64,000 nt of DNA from Mesobacillus sp. AQ2 (lineage in GTDB: Bacteria > Bacillota > Bacilli > Bacillales > Cytobacillaceae), in NCBI RefSeq assembly GCF_030122805.1, contig NZ_CP126080.1, positions 1,307,001-1,371,000 of the forward strand. Direction: 5' to 3'. This document shows, piece by piece, positions 25,156 to 32,874 of the stretch (position 1 is the stretch's first letter; each line of letters opens with the position of its first letter). Made by a program: the position numbers and the translations under genes. The notes beneath the pieces were generated by a model. It searched no databases, was not told where the DNA came from, and saw nothing but the letters and a program-made list of their open reading frames with translations.

Positions 25156-25731
25156 TTAAGCATACTCCTTCTCAGCTGGATCGATCTTTTTAAGCGTTCC
25201 GTCCTCGTCTGTAAACTTTCTGTCAATATTCGAGAATGATTTCTCGAATATCTCCATGAAATCATCGCCATAAATATTCCTGACAATCGCCATGATTTCA
25301 ATAATATCAGGGAATTTTCCATAGAGTTCCTTTAAGGGCATAGCACCTGAAAAAACTGCATTCTTATCAGGTTCGTAGCTTTCCATTAAAGCGAGCAATA
25401 CGCCTTCGCCTTCTTCGGTTAACTGGATATACGTATTCCTTTTGTCGCTTTCCTTTTTGGAAAACTTTAGATAGCCACGTTCTTCAAGTTTCTTAGAAAA
25501 GTTGAAGGCAGTGGATACATGCATCACGCCAAATTTGGCTACATCAGAAATCGAAGCACCATTCAAGTGATAAGCAATCCATAAAATATGATGCTCATTG
25601 ATATTCAGGTCGAATGGCTTTATCCATTGCTGCCAATCCTTTTCGACAGACTTCCAAAGGGCTTTACTTAACTGGGCAACTCTCTGGCTAAACATCATCG
25701 CTTCTTTCATAGTATAATTTTTATCTCCCAT
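25156..25731 (-). CDS. scoC: MarR-family transition-state regulator ScoC (Hpr)
   Basis: A 191-residue winged-helix repressor. The segment [20 protein letters not shown], then [20 protein letters not shown] and [20 protein letters not shown], is nearly identical to what is known for B. subtilis ScoC. It represses extracellular protease and sporulation-related genes during transition from growth. ATG at 25731 is chosen for its ~9-nt spacing from AGGTG; an ATG two codons upstream is an alternative. The C-terminus is acidic and variable. Confidence 0.95.
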   Translation of the reverse strand: MGDKNYTMKEAMMFSQRVAQLSKALWKSVEKDWQQWIKPFDLNINEHHILWIAYHLNGASISDVAKFGVMHVSTAFNFSKKLEERGYLKFSKKESDKRNTYIQLTEEGEGVLLALMESYEPDKNAVFSGAMPLKELYGKFPDIIEIMAIVRNIYGDDFMEIFEKSFSNIDRKFTDEDGTLKKIDPAEKEYA

Positions 25732-25921
25732 TTTCATATTCACCTACTTTATTATTTCTATTTTCATTATGCCAATAAAACAAAAATTAATAAAGATATA
25801 AATTTACTAAATTTTTAGAATTTGTTATTTTCCCACTGTAGTCTGGTGTAATTATGTAAAAATTGATAGGTCATAATAAAAATGCCATTTGCATAGTATA
25901 TTTTTTCTTCAAAAAATAGGA

Positions 25922-25963
25922 AAATCCTTCCCGATGAAAAAATTTAGTTGGAGGGAAGGATTT
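25922..25963 (-). terminator. Terminator of yhaH
   Basis: On the minus strand AAATCCTTCCC pairs with GGGAAGGATTT across a 20-nt loop, then CCTATTTTTTG. Confidence 0.65.
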
Positions 25964-25969
25964 CTCCTT

Positions 25970-26338
25970 TTATTTTTCTTCTGAATTGGCAGCCAATTCA
26001 GATTCAAGATCTGAAATGGATTCCTCCAGCTCTTTGATATCTTCCTGAAGGGCCATTTTATTTTCCTCTGTTTCAAGTTTCCATTCCCAAAGAGCGGTTT
26101 TTACATCGGTGACAAAAGTTTGGATGGAAGCCTTTCCTTCTTTGGAAGCAGTTGCCACCGTATTTTTTAATTCCACAACGGAATCCTTGATGTCTTTAAG
26201 AGACCCGATATACTCATCCTTATTCGCCTTAAGTGTCCTTCTTGTCTCATAACCAGACTTTGGCGCTGCGAGCAGCGTTGCAATTCCAGCTGCCACTCCT
26301 CCAACAACCATTCCCATTAAAACTGATTTTGCTTTCAT
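25970..26338 (-). CDS. yhaH: YtxH-domain protein YhaH
   Basis: A 122-residue protein with one N-terminal transmembrane helix (SVLMGMVVGGVAAGIATLLA) and the YtxH signature APKSGYETRR. The remaining 85 residues are amphipathic helix or coiled coil (ALQEDIKELEESISDLESEL). GAGGTGG precedes the ATG. YtxH-like proteins are general-stress or envelope-associated; YhaH function is not established. Position next to scoC and trpP matches B. subtilis. Confidence 0.88.
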   Translation of the reverse strand: MKAKSVLMGMVVGGVAAGIATLLAAPKSGYETRRTLKANKDEYIGSLKDIKDSVVELKNTVATASKEGKASIQTFVTDVKTALWEWKLETEENKMALQEDIKELEESISDLESELAANSEEK

Positions 26339-26499
26339 GATTTGACCACCTCGTCATTTTTCTGTATATGTTCTGCAAAAGGATTCAAATTCCTCTATTC
26401 CTTCTATATTTAATTTCCTATTCTCGGGCAAATAAACGTTTTATGCTTCATAGGCTCAATTTAACAGGCATAAAGATAAATTAGGTTCATGTACAGAGG

Positions 26500-26706
26500 A
26501 TGGAGAGGAGGGGAGCGGGGATTTTTGTTAGTATCGTATTTTTCATCAGTATTGCTTTCTTTTTGGGGGCAGTCCATAATCTCCTTGCATTGAAGAAACC
26601 AGGCATGTATCCTCCGAAGATGCTTCTGCGAAAAAGGGCTGGCACGTTCGCAGGCGGGGGAGCCATTTTTCTATTGCTCGGGATTATCTTTTATTCATTT
26701 CAGTAA
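26500..26706 (+). CDS. Small membrane protein, unknown
   Basis: A 68-residue protein with two hydrophobic helices (IFVSIVFFISIAFFLGAVHN and FAGGGAIFLLLGIIFYSF) separated by a basic loop (KKPGMYPPKMLLRKRAG). AGAGG sits very close to the ATG, so the true start could be slightly downstream, for example an ATT after GGAGGGG. No family recognised. Confidence 0.55.
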   Translation: MERRGAGIFVSIVFFISIAFFLGAVHNLLALKKPGMYPPKMLLRKRAGTFAGGGAIFLLLGIIFYSFQ

Positions 26707-26714
26707 TGTAAAAA

Positions 26715-26745
26715 AGCCCCTGTCCTCAAGCTTAGGACAGGGGCT
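26715..26745 (-). terminator. Terminator of trpP (possibly bidirectional)
   Basis: Twelve-bp stem AGCCCCTGTCCT/AGGACAGGGGCT. On the minus strand it is followed by TTTTTTAC. Confidence 0.88.
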
Positions 26746-26752
26746 CTATGAT

Positions 26753-27271
26753 TTAATTGATTTCTGCAAGTTTTGCTCGTTTAAAGATATTGGTTGCCAC
26801 TGGATAAAGAATGGCCATGAATACTGTGTTAAAGGCAGCTGCAGGCAGAACGACTCCCGCGAAAAGGGCGATGAATGGTCCAGGAAGGCCCACTAGGAAG
26901 TAAGCTGCTCCAAGGAAAACAATCCCGGAAGCAATGGTTCCGATTGCCGTCAGGCCAGCTGCGATATATACTGATGACTTGAATTTTTTCAACGCCAGCA
27001 GGAGTGCCAAAAAGACAAATGCCGTTACAGGCTTGTCGATGATATTTGGAATAAGTCCGCCAGGGAACGTTGTAGTCAATCCAGAAATCAAACCAGTTAC
27101 AGCTCCGATCAAAAATACACTTTTCTTGTCAGGAAACATAAGGACCCCAAGGAACATCATGGTAAGCATCATATCTGGCTTCATTCCAAGGATAAATCCG
27201 GGTACAACAGTGTGCAGCACTGCACCCATCCCAACTAATAGTGATAAGGCTACAAGGTTTTTCGTATTCAA
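26753..27271 (-). CDS. trpP: Tryptophan transporter TrpP
   Basis: A 172-residue integral membrane protein with five or six helices (VALSLLVGMGAVLHTVVPGF, GMKPDMMLTMMFLGVLMFP and others), matching TrpP (YhaG), a tryptophan uptake protein. The start is TTG at 27271. It lies inside a run of GAG/TAG triplets that would be the TRAP-RNA target, so translation should be shut off when tryptophan-loaded TRAP is bound. Located between scoC/yhaH and serC as in B. subtilis. Confidence 0.93.
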   Translation of the reverse strand: MNTKNLVALSLLVGMGAVLHTVVPGFILGMKPDMMLTMMFLGVLMFPDKKSVFLIGAVTGLISGLTTTFPGGLIPNIIDKPVTAFVFLALLLALKKFKSSVYIAAGLTAIGTIASGIVFLGAAYFLVGLPGPFIALFAGVVLPAAAFNTVFMAILYPVATNIFKRAKLAEIN

Positions 27272-27273
27272 TT

Positions 27274-27334
27274 CTCATCTCTCCTCTGCTATTCTAGCTA
27301 ACTATAGCTCCTCCTGCAGTGCTCTCAATGCCTG
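27274..27334 (-). promoter_or_regulatory. TRAP-binding site overlapping trpP ribosome site
   Basis: The trpP leader on the minus strand reads GAG-GAG-CTA-TAG-T-TAG-C-TAG-AA-TAG-CA-GAG-GAG-AGAT-GAG just before the TTG start. At least nine G/TAG triplets, mostly 1-3 nt apart, fit the pattern bound by the 11-mer TRAP protein. In B. subtilis TRAP blocks trpP translation this way. The Shine-Dalgarno GAGGAG is part of the array. Confidence 0.75.
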
Positions 27335-27395
27335 CAGCGAAAAGCTTGCTACTATTATAACATATATTTTAGGTGAGTAAAGGTATAATATTCTG

Positions 27396-28478
27396 TTAAT
27401 TTCTTAGCCTGAAATCATTCATGAATTTCGCCAGTTTTTCGACATGGCCGAGCGAGACGGCATTGTATATGGAAGCCCTGCAGCCGCCAACAGATCTATG
27501 GCCGGCCAAACCAATAAAGCCTGCTTCCTCTGCCTCATACAGGAAGGAGTCGGTCAAGTCTTCGTTTTCCAGCGTAAAGGTGATATTCATTAAAGAGCGG
27601 CTCTCTTTTTCAGCATGGCCCTTATAGAATCCATTACTGCTGTCGATTGCTTCATAAAGCATTGCTGCCTTCTGCTTGTTTTGCAGTTCTAGCTGTTTTA
27701 CCCCGCCAATGGATTCGGCCCATTCGAGGACTAGCATCAGAAAATAAACGGACAGAGTAGGCGGAGTGTTGTATAGCGATTTGGAGTCAGCCTGCACCTG
27801 ATAATTGAGCATTGCAGGCAAATCCGGCCTTGAACGTTTGAGCAAATCCTTATGTATGATCACTACTGTGACACCGGATGGACCCAGATTTTTCTGCGCA
27901 CCAGCGTATATGAGCCCATAGGAAGATATATTGACAGGACGGCTTAAAATGTCACTGGACATGTCCGCAACAAGCGGAACGTTAACTTTTTCAGGCAGGT
28001 TATGCCACTGGGTACCGAAGATCGTGTTATTCGTCGTGATGTGGAGGTATGAAGAGCCAGGTTTTAAATTGATTTCTGAGAAGCTGGGGATTGATTTATA
28101 GTTAGAAGATTTTGATGAAGCAATTGCCTCCGCACTCCCGATTTTTTGTGCCTCCTTTAATGCTTTTTCAGACCATGTGCCAGTCATGACATATCCTGCA
28201 GTCGATCCTTCTTCAAGAAGATTCATCGGTACCATGGTGAATTGAAGACTTGCACCACCCTGGAGGAGAAGCACTTCGTAATCATCCGGAATGTGGAGGA
28301 GGTTGCGCAGCAATGACTTTGTCCGGTCATTGAGTGCTTCGAATTGCTTGCTGCGGTGGCTAAGTTCCATGACTCCCATCCCGCTTCCCTGGTAATTCAT
28401 CATTTCTTTTTCGGCCCTCGCCAGCACAGCCTCAGGCAAGGCGGCAGGTCCGGCATTAAAATTCAGTGCACGTTTCAA
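27396..28478 (-). CDS. serC: Phosphoserine aminotransferase SerC
   Basis: A 360-residue PLP enzyme (class V aminotransferase) converting 3-phosphohydroxypyruvate and glutamate to phosphoserine in serine biosynthesis. Markers are NFNAGPAALPEAVL at the N-terminus, GGASLQFTMVPMNL, the PLP lysine in YAGAQKNLGPSG (~residue 195) and GLAGHRSVGGCRASIYNA near the end. TTG at 28478 is preferred since GGAGGG is 6 nt upstream; an ATG two codons earlier abuts the ribosome site. Confidence 0.95.
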   Translation of the reverse strand: MKRALNFNAGPAALPEAVLARAEKEMMNYQGSGMGVMELSHRSKQFEALNDRTKSLLRNLLHIPDDYEVLLLQGGASLQFTMVPMNLLEEGSTAGYVMTGTWSEKALKEAQKIGSAEAIASSKSSNYKSIPSFSEINLKPGSSYLHITTNNTIFGTQWHNLPEKVNVPLVADMSSDILSRPVNISSYGLIYAGAQKNLGPSGVTVVIIHKDLLKRSRPDLPAMLNYQVQADSKSLYNTPPTLSVYFLMLVLEWAESIGGVKQLELQNKQKAAMLYEAIDSSNGFYKGHAEKESRSLMNITFTLENEDLTDSFLYEAEEAGFIGLAGHRSVGGCRASIYNAVSLGHVEKLAKFMNDFRLRN

Positions 28479-28682
28479 GATCATCCCTCCGGAAAAATAA
28501 AATTGCAGTGTTTCATTAATGCATTAAAGTTATTATCATGCTAACAGAAAAAGAAGGGAATTTCTAATGTTTTCAGAAAAGTTTAAACAAATTTCAAGAA
28601 GTTCGTTTTGCCTTACATATGACGAAAAGAGCAAAATAGCTGTATGGACAAGTTCTCCATTGCTTTTCAGAGAAGGTCAATT

Positions 28683-28838
28683 GGACAAAAACGATGGAAG
28701 AGCGGCAAAAAGTGTCCGATAGGAAAGCTCTATCGGACAAACACGAGGGGAAAACGGCAAAAAGTGTTCGATAGGAAAGCTTAATCGGACAAACACAAAG
28801 TGGGCAGCCAGAAAATTGTCCAATATAAAAGTTGTTTC
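28683..28838. repeat. Intergenic tandem repeat, 52-bp period, hairpin-forming
   Basis: Units starting GGACAAA at 28683, 28735 and 28787 are exactly 52 bp apart. At the first junction TGTCCGATAG and CTATCGGACA form a 10-bp stem with a 7-nt loop; the second junction keeps most of it. It lies between serC and hit. The 28485-28680 part upstream holds A/T-rich DNA without other features. Confidence 0.78.
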
Positions 28839-28845
28839 TAACCAA

Positions 28846-28872
28846 TAAAAAAACTCCCGCAAGTGCGGAAGT
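28846..28872 (-). terminator. Terminator of hit
   Basis: On the minus strand ACTTCCGC/GCGGGAGT (one G-T pair) with a 4-nt loop, followed by seven T residues, directly after the hit stop codon. Confidence 0.85.
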
Positions 28873-29292
28873 CTAGATTTTACTGTTGATCTCGGCAGCG
28901 ATTTTCTGGTAGTCGTCTGCAGTATATTGATCCTGGTGTGTATTCCAGACAGCCCCGAAACCGTCTCCATTGCCGTAGCGAGGAATCAGATGCATATGGA
29001 AGTGGAAAACAGATTGGCCGGCTGCTTCGCCATTGTTCTGAAGGACATTCAGCCCGATTGGCTCATAGGCAGCCTTGATCGCATTGGCGACTTTAGGAAC
29101 AGCCTTAAAAACATTAGCTGCCACTTCATCCGTTAACTCATACACATTTTCTTTATGTACTTTTGGGATGACAAGTGTATGTCCTTTCGTTACCTGGCTG
29201 ATATCGAGGAATGCCAAAACGTTTTCATCCTCATATACCTTTGCTGAGGGAATGTCGCCATTGATGATTTTACAAAAAATACAATCATTCAT
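28873..29292 (-). CDS. hit: HIT-family nucleotide hydrolase
   Basis: A 139-residue histidine-triad protein. The catalytic HFHMHLIPRY is at ~residue 98. CIFCKI at 4-9 provides a Cys pair used with a His for zinc in this group. GHTLVIPKVHKENV is conserved. HIT proteins hydrolyse nucleoside phosphoramidates or dinucleotides. The ATG at 29292 follows AAGGGTGG. It is divergent from ecsA, separated by a repeated non-coding region. Confidence 0.93.
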   Translation of the reverse strand: MNDCIFCKIINGDIPSAKVYEDENVLAFLDISQVTKGHTLVIPKVHKENVYELTDEVAANVFKAVPKVANAIKAAYEPIGLNVLQNNGEAAGQSVFHFHMHLIPRYGNGDGFGAVWNTHQDQYTADDYQKIAAEINSKI

Positions 29293-29344
29293 ATGTTCCA
29301 CCCTTTCCATTAATCATGTTTCTGGTATTTTATCATATTTTGCC

Positions 29345-29391
29345 AATAAACATAAAGAAAGAAAGGACAGGATCCGTATGGATTCCTGTCC
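29345..29391 (-). terminator. Terminator-like hairpin of a putative minus-strand RNA
   Basis: GGACAGGATCC/GGATTCCTGTCC (one bulge, 4-nt loop). On the minus strand it is followed by TTTCTTTCTTTATG. No annotated minus-strand gene lies upstream, so it would end a non-coding transcript from the tandem units to its right. Confidence 0.5.
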
Positions 29392-29394
29392 CTG

Positions 29395-29770
29395 AAGGGG
29401 GAACTGATTACTGTTTATTGACGTTCTTTAGCAGGTTTACCTTTGATAAACACCTCATTTTCAATTCATTCGAATTAAAAGAATGATGGGTTATTTCTCA
29501 GTACCTGGTTCAATCGGACCATCCCCTGTCTGCTTTAGTCGGTTTCACAACTTATAAAGCGGGAAGTGATCTGCGACACACACCTCATTTCAAAATGTGG
29601 AGTGATGTTACTGAACGGCTGGGTTAACATTTACGTAGCGCAATGCAACCATCCCCTTGTTTGAACGTGGTAAATCAGTGTGCTTATAAATCGAATAATA
29701 TGTCTTTTACAGACACCTCATTTCGAATTATTGCTCGTTCCCCTTCAAGAATTATGATGCCCCGACTGGC
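29395..29770 (-). repeat. Three diverged ~130-bp tandem units between hit and ecsA
   Basis: ACACCTCATTT occurs at 29450, 29580 and 29713 (spacing 130 and 133). On the minus strand aligned units share ATGAGGTGT, then 22 nt, TTATAAG, ~24 nt, AGGGGATGG and a later AACCCA. The pattern of short conserved boxes in diverged DNA suggests structured or regulatory RNA rather than protein. The strand is inferred from the terminator-like hairpin at the left end. No credible frame is present. Confidence 0.55.
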
Positions 29771-29873
29771 AGTTTATATGTAAAAAAGTTCACCACTTAC
29801 TTGAAACTTTTCTTAAATGAGATGCATTTGTTAAAATAACGGTACACGACTATGAACTGGAAGGGCGTTGCAC

Positions 29874-30614
29874 ATGTCTTTATTGGAAATAAACCAGGTT
29901 ACCGGCGGATACACGAGGAATCCTGTGCTGAAAAATGTAAGCTTCACAGTCAATAATAATGAAATTGTTGGATTGATTGGCCTAAACGGCGCTGGAAAAA
30001 GTACGACGATCAAGCATGTGATTGGATTGATGGAACCTCAAAAGGGTGATATCAAAATCAATGGGAAGACATTCATTGAAGGGAAGGAAGAGTACAGAAA
30101 GCAATTCACTTTTGTACCTGAAACGCCTATCCTGTATGATGAATTGACGCTCGAGGAACACCTTCGATTGACAGCGATGTCCTATGGCCTTAAGGAACAA
30201 GAGTATGAGCAGCGCATTGAAGCTTTGTTAAAAGAGTTCAGGATGAGTAAGAGGCTGAAATGGTTCCCTGCCCATTTCTCAAAAGGAATGAAGCAAAAGG
30301 TGATGATCATGTGCGCATTCCTTGTACAGCCATCACTCTATATCGTTGATGAGCCATTTGTTGGCCTTGATCCTCTAGGAATTCAATCTTTGCTGGATTT
30401 AATGGACAAGATGAAGCGAAATGGTGCGGGCATTTTGATGTCGACACACATCCTGGCTACGGCTGAACGGTATTGCGATCGTTTTGTGATTCTCCATAAT
30501 GGAGAGGTACGGGCACAGGGGACACTTGAGGAATTACGGGAACAGTTCAATATGCCCGGCGCTACACTTGATGACCTGTATATCCAGCTGACAAAGGAAG
30601 AAGACTATGTTTAA
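29874..30614 (+). CDS. ecsA: ABC transporter ATPase EcsA
   Basis: A 246-residue ABC ATPase. Walker A GLNGAGKST lies near residue 36, signature FSKGMKQK near 139 and Walker B YIVDEPFVGLDP near 160. TGGYTRNPVLKNVSF and EFRMSKRLKWFPAHFSKGMK are typical of EcsA. The start ATG follows GGAAGGG. EcsAB affects secretion, competence and regulated intramembrane proteolysis by RasP in B. subtilis. The stop overlaps ecsB by 8 nt. Confidence 0.95.
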   Translation: MSLLEINQVTGGYTRNPVLKNVSFTVNNNEIVGLIGLNGAGKSTTIKHVIGLMEPQKGDIKINGKTFIEGKEEYRKQFTFVPETPILYDELTLEEHLRLTAMSYGLKEQEYEQRIEALLKEFRMSKRLKWFPAHFSKGMKQKVMIMCAFLVQPSLYIVDEPFVGLDPLGIQSLLDLMDKMKRNGAGILMSTHILATAERYCDRFVILHNGEVRAQGTLEELREQFNMPGATLDDLYIQLTKEEDYV

Positions 30615-31818
30615 TCCGCAAGACTTATGGAAGGAGCGCTTCGGGACTTTTGCGAAGGAAACCGGGAGCTATCTCCGTTATATCTTCAATGGTCATTTAA
30701 TGATTGTCGTCCTGTTTTTATTGGGAACAGCGGCGTTCTACTATCAAGATTGGATAAAAACACTGCAGTCCGATTTCCCGGCTGCGTGGATCATTGCGTT
30801 TATTCTCGCAGCTGTACTTACATATAGCCCTGTCCAGACATTCCTGACCGAAGCGGATAAAATCTTTCTTTTGCCGCTCGAAACAAAGCTGGGTGATTAT
30901 TTCAGGAAATCGGTCATTTTCAGCCTGAGCCTGCAGTCTTATCTTTTGCTTATGGTGCTTGCGGTTTTAATGCCTCTTCACGTAAAAGTGCATGGTGCAG
31001 ACTTCAAGTCGTTTTTCATCCTGCTGATTGCTGTGATCCTGATAAAACTGGTCAATCTATTGATTCGCTGGCATGTCCAGCATTATATTGAATCAAGCGT
31101 GAAAATGATGGACAGCATCATTCGTTTTTTTATCAACACGGTGCTGATTTATTTCATCTTCTCAGGGGCTCAAATTCTATTTGCAATAGTTCCTGCACTG
31201 ATTTTCGTTTTCCTATATCTGTATTATAAAAAACAGACTGCGGACAAGGGACTGAAATGGGAGCAATTGATTGAGGATGAAGAGCGGAGGATGAATGCCT
31301 TTTACCGTGTTGCCAATATGTTTACGGATGTTCCAAAACTCCGTGACAGGACCAGAAGGCGGAAATGGCTTGACTGGCTGGTCAATAGGATTCCTTACCG
31401 ACAGGACCTTGCATTCAGCCACCTTTATATAAGGACATTCGCAAGAGCCGGGGATTATTTTGGCTTGCTCGTCCGTCTTACCGCAATTGGAGGAGCTGCG
31501 CTTTACTTCCTCACATACGGGCCAGGCCAAATTTTGTTCGCCTTGCTTTTCATGTATTTGACAGGGTTTCAGCTCTTGCCGTTATGGAACCATCATGAAA
31601 ATAAACTTTGGGTCAGTCTTTATCCTTTATCGGAAAAGTCGAGGCGGAAATCCTTTACGAGCCTGCTGCTGGGCATATTGATTTTTCAGACGGCCGTGTT
31701 TGCAGGAATGGTCCTGATTAAAGGAGAGCTCGTATTTGGCGCCATCATTTTGGCTGCAGGCGTCGCTTTTGCATTGTTTTTTGTCTATTTTTACAGCATC
31801 AACAAACTTAAATCATGA
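30607..31818 (+). CDS. ecsB: ABC transporter membrane subunit EcsB
   Basis: A 403-residue membrane protein with about ten hydrophobic helices, some paired (IVVLFLLGTAAFYYQDW, AWIIAFILAAVLTYSPVQTF and so on), matching EcsB. The N-terminus MFNPQDLWKERFGTFAKETG is cytoplasmic. A basic cytoplasmic loop (KLRDRTRRRKWLDWLVNRIP) lies around residue 255. Translationally coupled to ecsA. Exported substrate unknown. Confidence 0.93.
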   Translation: MFNPQDLWKERFGTFAKETGSYLRYIFNGHLMIVVLFLLGTAAFYYQDWIKTLQSDFPAAWIIAFILAAVLTYSPVQTFLTEADKIFLLPLETKLGDYFRKSVIFSLSLQSYLLLMVLAVLMPLHVKVHGADFKSFFILLIAVILIKLVNLLIRWHVQHYIESSVKMMDSIIRFFINTVLIYFIFSGAQILFAIVPALIFVFLYLYYKKQTADKGLKWEQLIEDEERRMNAFYRVANMFTDVPKLRDRTRRRKWLDWLVNRIPYRQDLAFSHLYIRTFARAGDYFGLLVRLTAIGGAALYFLTYGPGQILFALLFMYLTGFQLLPLWNHHENKLWVSLYPLSEKSRRKSFTSLLLGILIFQTAVFAGMVLIKGELVFGAIILAAGVAFALFFVYFYSINKLKS

Positions 31819-31924
31819 TCATAAATCCTTTTCATAATGGCTCCCAGGCTTTTATGAAGAGGATTTTTTTGCAACAAATGTGATTTAAATACGTAAGTAT
31901 TAGTACGAAAAGGAGTGAAGAGAC

Positions 31925-32647
31925 TTGAATGAGTATGAACTGAGGGCATATGATGAGGTAATTGCCTGGAAGCGGAAGCTGAATAAACGATCTGGAATAT
32001 TGGCGCGTGCCTCAAAAAAAGCTCAGACAAAAGTGAACCAGCTAATCCCGGAAAAAGTCCATCAAATCCTCACGGAAAGTATTAAAAACATGGTCAAAGC
32101 AACACTTGCTGGCTCGAATTTAACAACGAAAAAGCAGCAGGGAACCGGTTTGACACTTGCCAGCAAGGACGAATTGCTGAACAAGAAACTATCAGGATAT
32201 AAAAGGACGGCAGCTGTCGAAGGGGCAGGCACTGGTGCTGGCGGAATATTGCTTGGAATGGCAGACTTTCCGCTGCTGTTATCGATTAAAATGAAATTTT
32301 TGTTTGAAGCTGCCTCCATATATGGTTTTGACCCTTCGAAATATGAAGAAAGGCTGTTCATCCTCTATGTATTCCAGCTGGCATTTTCGAGCGATGCCCA
32401 AAGGAAGCAGACATTGGATGTGCTTGAAAATTGGGAAAGCCGAAAATCAGAGTTGCTGGAACTGGATTGGCAGCAATTTCAACAGGAATACAGAGATTAT
32501 ATTGATTTTGCCAAAATGCTGCAGATGATGCCGGGGATTGGAGCGGTGGTAGGTGCCTATGCTAATTACAATTTGCTTGACCAGCTTGGAGAAACAGCGA
32601 TGAATGCCTACCGGATGAGGATCCTGCAGACACCGCCACAGATGTGA
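31925..32647 (+). CDS. ecsC: EcsC family protein
   Basis: A 240-residue protein of the EcsC family. A Gly/Ala-rich segment (EGAGTGAGGILLGMADFPLL) looks membrane-embedded, and MMPGIGAVVGAYANYNLLDQ near the C-terminus is conserved. TTG at 31925, about 10 nt after AAAGGAG, is the only sensible start. It lies 106 nt after ecsB. EcsC is dispensable for EcsAB function in B. subtilis, and its role is unknown. Confidence 0.9.
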   Translation: MNEYELRAYDEVIAWKRKLNKRSGILARASKKAQTKVNQLIPEKVHQILTESIKNMVKATLAGSNLTTKKQQGTGLTLASKDELLNKKLSGYKRTAAVEGAGTGAGGILLGMADFPLLLSIKMKFLFEAASIYGFDPSKYEERLFILYVFQLAFSSDAQRKQTLDVLENWESRKSELLELDWQQFQQEYRDYIDFAKMLQMMPGIGAVVGAYANYNLLDQLGETAMNAYRMRILQTPPQM

Positions 32648-32655
32648 GAGGCTGG

Positions 32656-32746
32656 GTTAACGGGCAGGCCTGAAATTATTTCGTGAGCCCGACACCAAAG
32701 CGCCTATGAAGCCTGTAGGAAGGCAAAAGGGTGTTGGTCCGTTAAC
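32656..32746. other. Nested inverted repeats downstream of ecsC
   Basis: An outer helix GTTAACGG (32656-32663)/CCGTTAAC (32739-32746) encloses an inner helix CCGACACC (32689-32696)/GGTGTTGG (32730-32737), which encloses GCCT..AGG hairpin material. The arrangement could be a structured RNA 3' end of ecsC or a dispersed repeat. There is no T-tract. Confidence 0.45.
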
Positions 32747-32817
32747 AGGACCCTTATCGGCCATTAAGCAGCTCTGGGTGAACACGAAATTATGTTTTTC
32801 TTCGATTTCTGTCCCAA

Positions 32818-32860
32818 TAAAAAATCTGACTGCAGCCAAGTGATTTGTCTGCAGTCAGAT
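32818..32860 (-). terminator. Terminator of yhaA
   Basis: Eleven-bp stem TCTGACTGCAG/CTGCAGTCAGA. On the minus strand it is followed by six T residues. Confidence 0.9.
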
Positions 32861-32874
32861 ATAGTAAGATTTTT

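Noticed and set aside
28594..28970. Minus-strand frames with repeated SYRTLF-like segments
   Set aside because: They are translations of the 52-bp non-coding repeat, without ribosome sites.
32657..32839. 60-residue minus-strand frame downstream of ecsC
   Set aside because: It overlaps nested inverted repeats, contains the yhaA terminator and has no ribosome site.
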